A stretch of 64,000 nucleotides of DNA from Microglena sp. YARC. Its lineage: Eukaryota > Chlorophyta > Chlorophyceae > Chlamydomonadales > Chlamydomonadaceae. The notes under the pieces are model-generated. The model did no database searches. It had not been told where the DNA came from and saw only the letters and a program-made list of their open reading frames with translations. This document shows, piece by piece, positions 24,281 through 36,200 of this stretch. The translations under genes were made by a program, and so were the position numbers. Location: the NCBI GenBank assembly GCA_022414725.1, contig CM039464.1:13416638-13480637 (forward strand). Reading direction: 5' to 3'. The stretch's first letter is position 1. Each line of letters opens with the position of its first letter.

Positions 24281-27200
24281 ATGTCAGCTATGTTGAAAGC
24301 CGCGGACATAGCGAGTAACTTTTCGACCAAAAACATCATGACAAAGATCAAGTCAGCAACAGGTTGGTACGCATGCTTGTCTGTTTTGGTGTTGGTGCGT
24401 GTATGTATGCATGCATGTGTGTGCATGTGTGTTTTGGTGTTGGTGTGTGTACGTATGCATTTGTGTGCATGTGTGTATTAGTGTTGGTGTGTGTATGCAT
24501 GCATGTGTGTGCATGTGTGTTTTGGTGTTGGTGTGTGTATGTATGCATGCATGTGTGTGCATGTGTGTTTTGGTGTTGGTGTGTGTATGTATGCATGCAT
24601 GCATGCATGTGTGTGCATGTGTGTTTTAGTGTTGGTGTGTGAATGCATGCATGTGTGTGTTTTGGTGTTGGTGTGTGTATGCATGCATGTGTGTGCATGT
24701 GTGTTTTGGTGTTGGTGTGTGAATGCATGCATGTGTGTTTTGGTGTTGGTGTGTGTATGCATGCATGTGTAGATGTAGCTGTGTGCATGTTCGGGTGTTG
24801 GTGTGTGTATGCGTATATGTATGTGTGTGGATGCGTGTGGATGTGTGTGTGTGCGCATGTGTCTAGATGTATGCATGTGTAGGTGGAGGTGTGTGCATGT
24901 GTAGGTGTAGGTGCATGCATGTGTAGGTGGAGGTGTGTCCTTGTGTGAAGATGCATGTGTGTGATGGTGCAGAGGGAGTGGGGCGAGAGAGTGGGGAGTG
25001 AAGCAGGCATGCAGAGCACAAACTGCAAAAGACAAATCACAAACCACAAACTGCACAACCGCGGACGCGGAAAATTAAAGGAGAATGTTGGCTATTGGAG
25101 CAACAGGCACTGAAATCGAGTGCATCGGGACCATAACATGGTTGACGACAGGGCCAGGGGTCAGTAAGGGCCAGGTCTACGTCCCGACAAACAAGCGGAC
25201 AATGGGGTGACTTTGGGGGCTCCGCCGAAAAGACGAAGCACAAAACAGAATACACTAAATCCATGACACATCACTCTGAACAGTGCAGCATGGGCAAGAG
25301 GGGATGAGGAGTGACAAGCGCACATGCCAAAAAGCAGCGAGGTAGTCATACACGCAAGCAGAACAGAACACACCCCCAGCCCCCATTATAAAACATCAAA
25401 AAACTAAATCCACAACACATCACTGCAAACTGTCCTGCAGGGGCAGCAGGTGATGAAGAGTCCCAGGGCATGATTTCGCAGATTGACAATGCTATAACAC
25501 TGACATGGAAGCAGGTGTGTGTGCAGGGGTCTTACGACTGGGTATGGGGTGTCAGGAGGGGGTGAAGAGTCCCAGGGCATGATTTCATAGATTGACAATG
25601 CTATAACACTGACATGGAAGCAGGTGTGTGTGCAGGGGTCTTACGACTGGGTATGGGGTGTCAGGAGGGGGTGAAGAGTCCCAGGGCATGATTTCATAGA
25701 TTGACAATGCTATAACACTGACATGGAAGCAGGTGTGTGTGCAGGGGTCTTACGACTGGGTATGGGGTGTCAGGAGGGGGTGAAGAGTCCCAGGGCATGA
25801 TTTCATAGATTGACAATGCTATAACACTGACATGGAAGCAGGTGTGTGTGCAGGGGTCTTACGACTGGGTATGGGGTGTTAGGAGGGGGTGAAGAGTCCC
25901 AGGGCATGCTTTCATAGATTGACAATGCTATAACACTGACATGGAAGCAGGTGTGTGTGCAGGGGTCTTACGACTGGGTATGGGGTGTTAGGAGGGGGTG
26001 AAGAGTCCCAGGGCATGCTTTCATAGATTGACAATGCTGTAACACTGACATGGAAGCAGGTGTGTGTGCAGGGGTCCAAGGCATAGGTATGAGGCGCTGT
26101 GTGTGTGCAGGGCAGGGCAGGGAGGGCTCCTAGTAATGGCTTTAGGGTGGTGTGGTGTTTGGCCCCAATGCAAGCAAACGAGCTGGCCCCCTAAACCTCA
26201 TGCCTCGTTTTAAGGCCTACTATGGGGTGCTATGAATGGATATCAACATCAATGTCAACAACAGTAGCAATATCAATATCAATATCAATATCAACATCAA
26301 TATCAACATCAATATCAACATCAATATCAATATCAGCATCAATATCAGCATCAACATCAATATCAACATAATCATAAACCACAAGCACAAAATCAGCCTA
26401 TGCAGAAGCTCATCGGCTTCGGTGTCTGCATGGGTATCGGAATCTTCTTCACTCTCCTCTCCCTGCACGTCACTACAATAATATCAACCACATTATCAAC
26501 ATCAATATCAATATCAACATCAACCACAAAATCAACCTATGCAGAGGCTCATAGGCTTCGGTGTCTGCATGGGTATTGGAATCTTCTTCACTCTCCTCTC
26601 TCCGCCCATCTAACCACAATCAAACCACAACCACAACCACAAAATCAACTTGTGCAGAGGCTCTTCGGCTTCGGTGTCTGCATGGGCATCAGAATCTTCT
26701 TCTCACTCTTCCCATCTAACCACAATCAAACCACAACCACAACCACAAAATCAACTTGTGCAGAGGCTCATCGGCTTCGGTGTCTGCATGGGCATCAGAA
26801 TCTTCTTCTCACTCTTCCCATCTAACCACAATCAAACCACAACCACAACCACAAAATCAACTTGTGCAGAGGCTCATCGGCTTCGGTGTCTGCATGGGCA
26901 TCGGAATCTTCTTCTCACTCTTCCCATCTAACCACAATCAAACCACAACCACAACCACAAAATCAAATTGTGCAGAGGCTCATCGGCTTCGGTGTCTGCA
27001 TGGGCATCGGAATCTTCTTCACTCTCCTCTCTCTGCCCATGCTTTGGTTTCTCAAGATTACCTCCTTCGCCGTTCTCTACTCCCTGGGAAGTATCATGTC
27101 CATTTCAAGGTGAGTGAGGCATGATTTCGCAGATTGACAATGCTATAACACTGACATGGAAGCTGGTGTGTGTAGGGGTCTTACGGCTGGGTATAGGGTG

Positions 27201-30200
27201 TCAGGATGGGGTGAGGAGTCCCAGGGCATGATTGCGCAGATTGATAATGCTATAACACTGACATAGAAGCAGGTGTGTGTGCATGGGTCCAAGGCATAGG
27301 TATGAGGTGCTATGTGTGTACAGGGGTCCTATGACTGGGTGTAGGGTGGCAGGGGCGCTCTGCATGGGTATAGGGTGTCAGGAGGGGGTGAGGAGTCCCC
27401 GTTCGCTGTTCTCTACTCCCTGCGCAGTATCATGCCCATGTCAAGGTGAGTGAGGCATGATTGGCAGAGCCCCCTCTTCAAGGGGGCGGGAGCCCCCATG
27501 TTTACCCATTTGTCCGTCGGACCATCCGTCTGACCGCGATGAAGCCTGACACGTCAGCCAAAGGTCTCGTAACTAACTCGCTCCCGTTGCCACCTATCGC
27601 TCCGTCGCGATCACTCTCCGCCATTTTTAGCGTCGCAGGCGACGCTGCATAGAACTTGTTTTGCAGATTGACAACGCTGCAACCCTTACATGGAAGCAGG
27701 TGTGTGTGCAGGGGTCTTATGACTGGGTATAGGGTGTCAGGAGGGGGTGAGGAGTCCCCGTTCGCTGTTCTCTACTCCCTGTACAGTATCATGTCCATTT
27801 CAAGGTGAGTGGTGGTGTGTGTGGTGGTGTTCATGTGTGTTCGAGTGCGTTGGTGTGTGTGTGTGTGGTGGTGTTCATGTGTGTGTTCGAGTGCGTTGGT
27901 GAGTGGTGGTGTGTGTGGTGGTGTTCATGTGTGTTCGAGTGCGTTGGTGTGTGTGTGTGTGGTGGTGTTCATGTGTGTGTTCGAGTGCGTTGGTGAGTGG
28001 TGGTGTGTGTGGTGGTGTTCATGAGTGTTCGAGTGCGTTGGTGAGTGGTGGTGTGTGTGGTGGTGTTCATGTGTGTTCGAGTGCGTTGGTGTGTGTGTGT
28101 GGTGTTCTTGTGTGTGTGTTTGAGTGTGGTGGTATGTGTATGGGTGGTGGTGTTCATGTGTGTGTTCGAGTGTGCTAATGTGTGTGTGGCGGTGTTCTTG
28201 TGTGTGTTCGAGTGTGCTGGTGTGTGTGTGTGGTGGTGTGGGGAGTAAGGCACGCATTCATGATGATGGCTTGCCTGGGTGTTGCCATCTCAACCACCAT
28301 CTTCTCAGTCAAGGTGATATCTGGATGTGTGTGCTGGTGTTCATGTGTGCGTGGTGTGAGGAGTAAGGCACGTGGTCATGGTGATGGCTTGCCTGAGAGT
28401 TGCCATCCTCACCACCATCTTCTCAGTCAAGGTGAGATCTGGGTGCGAGTGCTGGTGTTCATGTGTGCGTGGTGTGTGGAGTAAGGCACGTGGTCATGGT
28501 GATGGCTTGCCTGAGAGTTGCCATCCTCACCACCATCTTCTCAGTCAAGGTGAGATCTGGGTCTGTGTGTGTGTGGTGGTAGTGTGTTGGTGTTCATGTG
28601 TGAGAGTGTTCGTGTTCAAGTGTGAGTGTTGTGAAGTTGATGTGTGTGTTTGAGTGTGGTGGTGTTCATGTGTGCGTGGTGTGGGGAGTAAGGCACAAAT
28701 TCATGATGATGGCTTGCCTGGGTGTTGCCATCTTAACCACCATCTTCTCAGTCAAGGTGATATCTGGATGTGTGTGGTGGTGTTCATGTGTGTGTTCGAG
28801 TGCGTTGGTGTGTGTGTGTGTGGTGTGGGGAGTAAGGCATGTGGTCATGGTGGTGGCTTGCCTGGGTGTTGCCATCTTCACCACCATCTTCTCAGTCAAG
28901 GTGAGGTCTGGATGTGTGTGTGCTGGTGTTCATGTGTGTATTTTTGTGTGTGGGTGTGTGGGTGCTGGTGGTGTCATGTCCATAGGAAGGTGAGTGGAAG
29001 AGGATGGCTATGAAGTAGGTGAGTGTCACGAAGATGCAGTGCTGTTCCGTTATCTGCATTAGACCCGTAAGGAAGCAGGGGCTGTGTAGGGAGGGTGAGG
29101 GGGTGGTAGGGGGTGAGGGGTAGGGGGGTAAGGGTTGGTTGGAGTGGGTGGGCTGGGTGGGGGTAGGAAGGTGAGTGGAAGATGATGGCGGTGAAGTAGG
29201 AGAGTGTCACGAAAATGCAGTGCTGTTCCATCATCTGCATTAGACCCATTAGGAAGCAGGGGCTGTGTAGGGAGGGTGGGTAGGGGGTGGGGGGTAGGGG
29301 TGAGAGGGTATGGTGGAGTGAGGGTGAGGGGGTATGGTGGAGTGAGGGTGAGGGGGTATGGTGAAGTGAGGGTGAGGGGGTATGGTGGAGTGAGGGTGAG
29401 GGGGTATGGTGAAGTGAGGGTGAGGGGGTGGGTGTCGCGAAGATGCGCTGTTACTCCATCATCTTCTTCACTTGATTCGTGGGACCCAATAGGAAGCAGG
29501 GGCTGTGTAAGGAGGGTGAGGGGGGTGGGTGGGTGGGTAGGGGGTTAGGGACGAGGGGAGTTGGGTGGTGGGGGTAGGGTGTATGTGTAGGGTGAGGGGA
29601 GTAGGTGGAGTGCGGGTGAGGGGGTGAGTGTCGCGAAGATGCGCTGCTGTTCCATAATCTTTTTCACTCGATTCACGGGACCCATGAGGAAGCAGGGGCT
29701 GTGTAGGGAGGGTGAGGGGGTGGGTGGGTGGGTAGGGGGTTAGGGGCGAGGGGGAGTTGGGGGGTGGGGGTAGGGTGTGTGTGTGTAGGGTGAGGGGGGT
29801 ATGTGGGGTGAGGGGGGTCGGGTGGGGTGTGTGGGGGTGGGGTGGAAGGGTGGAGGGATTGAAAGGTGTGTGTGTGTGAGGGGGGGGGGGGGGGGGGGGG
29901 GGTGGGGGGGCATCAGGAACATGGTGCTGCGTAGGGGTGTGAGGTGTGTGTGTGTGTGTGAGGGGGGGGGGGGGGGAGGGGGGCATCAGGAACATGGTGC
30001 TGCGTAGGGGGGTGAGGTGGGGTGTGGGTGTGTGAGGGGGGGGGGAGGGGGGGGGGGGGGGGGGGGGGGGCATCAGGAACATGGTGCTGCGTAGGGGGTG
30101 TGAGGGGGTGTGTGTGTGTGAGTGGGGGGGGGAGGGGGGCATCAGGAACATGGTGCTGCGTAGGGGGTGTGAGGTGGGGTGTGGGTGTGTGAGGGGGGGG

Positions 30201-33200
30201 AGGGGGGAGGGGGGGCATCAGGAACATGGTGCTGTGTAGGGGTGTGAGGTGGGGTGTGTGTGTGTGAGGGGGGGGGGAGGGGGGAGGGGGGCATCAGGAA
30301 CATGGTGCTGCGTAGGGGTGTGAGGTGGGGTGTGTGTGTGTGAGGGGGGGGGGAGGGGGGAGGGGGGGCATCAGGAACATGGTGCTGCGTAGGGGGTGTG
30401 AGGTGGGGTGTGTGTGTGTGAGGGGGGGGGAGGGGGGAGGGGGGGCATCAGGAACATGGTGCTGCGTAGGGGGTGTGAGGTGGGGTGTGTGTGTGTGAGG
30501 GGGGGGGGGGGGGGGGGGGCATCAGGAACATGGTGCTGCGTAGGGGGTGTGAGGTGGGGTGTGGGTGTGTGAGAGGGGGGGGAGGGGGGAGGGGGGGCAT
30601 CAGGAACATGGTGCTGCGTAGGGGGTGAGGCTGGGGTGTGGGTGTGTGTGAGGGGGGGGGGAGGGGAGGGGCATTCAGGAACATGGTGCTGCGTAGGGGT
30701 GTGAGTGGGGGTGTGGTGTGTGAGGGGGGGAGGGGGAGGGGGGGCATCAGAACATGGTGCTGCGTAGGGGGTGTGAGGTGGGGTGTGGGTGTGTGAAGTG
30801 GGGAGGGGGGAGGGGGGCATCAGGAACATGGTGCTGCGTAGGGGTGTGAGGTGGGGTGTGTGTGTGTGAGGGGGGGGGGGAGGGGGAGGGGGGCATCAGG
30901 AACATGGTGCTGCGTAGGGGGTGAGGTGGGGTGTGGGTGTGTGAGGGGGGGGGGGAGGGGGAGGGGGGCATCAGGAACATGTGCTGCGTAGGGGTGTGAG
31001 GTGGGGTGTGTGTGTGAGGGGGGGGGGAGGGGGAGGGGGGCATCAGGGAACATGGTGCTGGCGTAGGGGGTGTGAGTGGGGTGTGGTGTGTGTGAGGGGG
31101 GGGGGAGGGGGAGGGGGGGCATCAGGAACATGTGCTGCGTAGGGGTGTGAGTGGGGTGTGGGTGTGTGAGGGGGGGGGGAGGGGGGAGGGGGGCATCAGA
31201 ACATGGTGCTGCGTAGGGGTGTGAGGTGGGGTGTGGTGTGTGAGGGGGGGGGAGGGGGGGGGGGGCATCAGAACATGTGCTGCGTAGGGGGTGTGAGGTG
31301 GGGTGTGTGTGTTGAGGGGGGGGGGGGGAGGGGCATCAGGAACATGGTGCTGCGTAGGGGGTGTGAGCGGGGTGTGGGTGTGTGAGGGGGGGGGAGGGGG
31401 GAGGGGGGCATCAGAACATGGTGCTTAGAGGGGTGTGAGGGTGTGTGTGTGTGTGTGTGAGTGGGGGGGGAGGGAGGGGGGGCATCAGGAACATGGTGCT
31501 GCGTAGGGGTGTGAGGTGGGGTGTGTGTGTGTGTGTGTGAGGGGGGGGGAGGGGGGGAGGGGGCATCAGGAACATGTGCTGCGTAGGGGTGTGAGGTGGG
31601 GTGTGGGTGTGTGTGAGGGGGGGGGGGGGGGGCATCAGGAACATGGTGCTGCGTAGGGTGTGAGGTGGGGTGTGTGTGTGTGTGAGGGGGGGGGTGAGGC
31701 ATCAGGAACATGGTGCTGCTAGGGGGTGTGAGGTGGGGTGTGGGTGTGTGAGGGGGGGGGGAGGCATCAGGAACATGGTGCTGTGTAGGGGGGGTGAGGT
31801 GGGGTGTGGGTGTGTGTGAGGGGGGGGGGGGGGGGGGGGGGGGCATCAGGAACATGGTGCTGTGTAGGGAGTGTGAGTGGGGGTGTGGGTGGTGGGGTGA
31901 AAGGGGGGGGGATTGAAGACAATGTGGAGGGGTGGGAACCCATCAGCAAGCAGGTGCTGTGGAGGGAGGAAGGAAGAGTGGGTTGGGTGGGGCGTGTGGG
32001 TGTGGGGTGAAAGGGGGGGGGGGGATTTGAAGTGTGGAGGGGTGGGAACCCATCAGAAGCAGGTGCTGTGGAGGGAGGAAGGAAGAGTGGGGTTGGGTGG
32101 GGCGTGTGGGTGTGGGGTGAAAGGGTCACCTACTGGATCATCTACTTCACCCTCACCCCTACCCTCCACCCAACCCACCCACCTTAACTAACCCCTACCC
32201 CCCCTCACCCTCACCTCCTACCCACCCCACCCAACCCCCCTCACCCTTCCTACACAGCCCCTACTTCCTAATGGGTCCGGTTAACCAAGTGAAGAAGATG
32301 ATGGAACAGCAGCGCATCTTTGACGACACTCACCCCCTCACCCTCACCCCACCTACCCCCCTCACCCTCACCCAACACACCCCACCTACCCCCTAACCCC
32401 TAACCCCACCCAACCCACCCCAACCAATCCCTACCATCCCTCCCCCTCGTCCCTAACCCCCACCCCACCCCACCCCCCTCACCCTCAGCCCCTTGTCCCT
32501 AACCCCCTACCCAACCCAACCCCCCTCACCCTCAGCCCCTCGTCCCCAACCCCCTACCCGCCCGCCCCCTCACCCTCCCTACATAGCACCTGCTTCCTGA
32601 TGGATCCCGTGAATCAAGTGAAGAAGATAATTGGAACAGCAGCGCATCTTTGCGACACTCACCCCCTCACCCTCACCCTACACACCCCACCTACCCCCTA
32701 ACCCCTAACCCCACCCAACCCACCCAACCCACCCCAACCAATCCCTACCATCCCTCCCCCTCGTCCCTAACCCCAACCCACCCCACCCCCCTCACCCTCT
32801 GCCCCTTGTCCCTAACCCCCTACCCAACCCAACCCCCCCTCACCCTCCCTACATAGCACCTGCTTCCTGATGGGTCCCGTGAGTCAAGTAAAAAAGATGA
32901 TGGAGTAACAGCGCACCTACTCGACACTCACCCCCTCACCCTCACCCCTACCCCTACCCTCCACCCAACCCACCCACCTTAAGCAACCCTTACCCCCCCG
33001 CCCTTACCCCCCCCTCACCCTCAGCCCCTCGTCCCTCACCCCCTACCCACCCAACCCACCCACCTTAACCCCCCCCTACCCCTCCCCCCCCTACCCCACC
33101 CCCACCCTCCACCTCATCCTCAGCCCTCGTCCCTAACCCCCTACCCAACCCAACCTCCCTCACCCTCTCTACACCTACCCTCCACCCAACCCACCACCTT

Positions 33201-36200
33201 AACTAACCCCAACCCCCCCCTCACCCTCAGTCCCTCGTCCCTCACCCCCTACCCACCCACCCTCACCTACCTCCCTACACAGCACCTGCTTCCTGATGGG
33301 TCCCATTAACCAAGTGAAGAAGATGATGGAGCAGCAACGCATCTTCGCGACTCTCACCTACTTCACCGCCATCATCTTGACTCTGGTCCTGGCCTTCACC
33401 ACTGGCAATCCCATACTGGTGCTTCTTATGCTGATCGTGCAGATCGTAGCTTTGTTCTGGTGCGTAGGTGGTGGTGGAGATGTTGGGCGTTATGGTGGCG
33501 GTAGTTGTGGTGGGAGGGGGGGGGGGGGGAGGAGACTCTGGTCCTAGCCTTCACCACTGACATCCCCACACTGGTGCTTCTCATGCTCATTGTGCAGATT
33601 GTAGCCTTGTTCTGGTGCGTGGGTGATGGTGGAGATGGTTGGTAGGAGAGGGGGGGGGGGGGGGGGGGGGGGGAGACTCTGGTCCTGGCCTTCACCACTG
33701 ACATCCCCACACTGGTGCTTCTCATGCTCATTGTGCAGATTGTAGCCTTGTTTCTGGTGCGTGGGTGATGGTGGAGATGGTTGGGTAGTAGAGGGGGGGG
33801 GGGGGGGAGGAGACTCTGGTCCTGGCCTTCACCACTGACATCCCCACACTGGTGCTTCTCATGCTCATTGTGCAGATTGTAGCCTTGTTCTGGTGCGTGG
33901 GGTGATGGTGGAGATGGTTGGGTAGGAGAGGGGGGGGGGGGGGGGGGGGGGAGGAGACTCTGGTCCTGGCCTTCACCACTGACATCCCCACACTGGTGCT
34001 TCTCATGCTCATTGTGCAGATTGTAGCCTTGTTCTGGTGCGTGGGTGATGGTGGAGATGGTTGGGTAGGAGAGGGGGGGGGGGGGGGGGGAGGAGACTCT
34101 GGCCCTGGCCTTTACCACTGTCAACCCATACTGCTGCTCCTCATGCTCATTGCGCAGATTGTAGCCTTGTTCTGGTGCGTGGGTGGTGGTAGAGATGGTT
34201 GAGCGGGATGGTGGTGGAGATGGTTGGGCAGGATGGTGGTGGTGGGAGGGGGGGGGGGGGGGTAGACTCTGGCCCTGGCCTTTACCACTGGAAACCCCAT
34301 ACTGCTGCTTCTCATGCTGATTGTGCAGATTGTAGCTTTGTTCTGGTGCGTGGGTGGTGGTGGAGATGGTTGGATGAAATGGTAGTGGTAGTGGGAGGAG
34401 GAGGTAGTGGTGGTGGGAGGGGGGGGGGGGGGGGGGAGGGGTAGACTCTGGCCCTGGCCTTTACCACTGGCAACCCCATACTGCTGCTTCTCATGCTGAT
34501 TGTGCAGATTGTAGCTTTGTTCTGGTGCGTGGGTGATGGTGGAGATGGTTGTGCGGAATGGTGGTGTTGGCGGTAGTGGTGGTGGGAGGGGAGGGGGGGG
34601 GGGGGGGGGGGGGGAACTCTGATTCTGGCCTTGATCACAGGCAACCTCAAAGTATTGCTTCCCGTGCTGATCGTAGCCTTGTTCTGGTGCGTGGGGGCGA
34701 TGGTGAGGTGGGGATGGGGGAGTGTGTCTAGGTGGAGGGGCGCAAAGGAGGGGGGAGGGGGGGGGGGGGGACTCATTTCCTTCCCTTTGCCACGGGCAAC
34801 CCCATACTGCTGCTGCTCATGCTGGTTGTGCACATTGTAGCTTTGTTCTGGTGCGTGGGTGGTGGTGGTGAGGTGGGGATGGGGGAGTGTGTCTAGGTTG
34901 AGGGGTGCAAAGGGTGGGTGGGAGTGGGAGGGGAGACTCATTTCCTTACCTAACGCCACTGGTAACTTAATACTGCTGCTCCTCATGCTGGTTGTACACA
35001 TCATAGCTTTGTTCTGGTGTGTGGGTGGTGATGGTGAGGTGGGGATGGGGGATTGTGTCTAGGTGGGGTTGCGAAGGGTGGGTGGGAGTGGGAGGGAGAC
35101 TCATTTCCTTACCTTACGCCACTGATAACTTTATACTGCTGCTCCTCATGCTGGTTGTGCACATTGTAGCTTTGTTCTGGTGCATGGGTGGTGAGGTGGG
35201 TGGTGGGGTGGGGGGGGACTCAAATCTTTACCTTACGCCACTGATAACTTTATACTGCTGCTCCTCATGCTGGTTGTACACATTGTAGCCTTGCTCTGGT
35301 GCGTGGGTGGGGGATGGTGGTGCGTGGTTGCGGTGGTGGGGTGATTTCTTCAATGGGAGAAAAGGATATACTCTAGTAACACGGAAATTTAACGGTTCGA
35401 GAATTTGTCGTTTTGTCTGTGGACGCGGTTCGACCGGTAAAGTGAATCCAGGACCGACAAACTGGCAGGCAGCCTTTTCCCCCCGTGTCGCACCGATCGG
35501 CCTGGGTTTGATTCGCTGGTAAAGTGAATCCATGACCGACAAACTGGCAGGCAGCCTTTTCCCCCTGTGTTGCACTGATCGACCTGGGTTCGGTTCACCG
35601 GTAAAGTGAATCCAGGACCGACAAACTGGCAGGCAGCTTTCCTCCCCCTGTTCCACTGATTGACTTGGGTTCGATTCTGCACAACCCCCTGCTGGCCCCT
35701 TCGCCGCGAAAATATCAAATATCGAAACGTCAAATTTTTGTGTCACTAAGGTATATCTGGTTTGGCGTCATGGCGTGAAGCAGGGCTTTTTTCAAATTTG
35801 AATCTGTTTTTTTCTAGCTTTTGGTCTATGATCTCCTCCAGGGACAGCGTTGTAAAGCTTTTAGGGCCAACACTTTTTTGTCTTTTTCTTGTCCGCGGCA
35901 ATTTGGGCCAAAACGAGGTCAAAAGTAGCGATCGCTATAACGGGAATAAGTTCTATGCTGCTAAAAATTGGCGGAGAGTGTTCGCAACAGAGCAACAGGT
36001 GGTAACGAAAGAGAGTTAGTTACGAGACGTGTGGCAAGTTAAGGGACTTGCCCAAAACGTGATAACGTGGTAAAACGTGGTAACGAAAAGGGAGTGGCAA
36101 GTTAAGGGACGTGGTAACGAAAAGGGTGTGGCAAGTTAAGGGACGTGGTAACAAAAAGGGTGTGGCAAGTTAAGGGACGTGGTAACGAAAAGGGTGTGGC

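Noticed and set aside
24348..25058. Long HTHTH-type and CVCV-type open frames
   Set aside because: They arise from TG-rich repeats on both strands with no splice or start context. The same applies to poly-D, poly-H, poly-S and poly-P frames at 1.8-3.5, 27.8-32, 52.8-53.1 and 62.0-62.7 kb.
28245..28320. Constitutive SFT2 exon
   Set aside because: Inserting it breaks the phase between exon 3 (phase 2) and exon 4, while the five-exon model without it gives an intact 179-aa protein.
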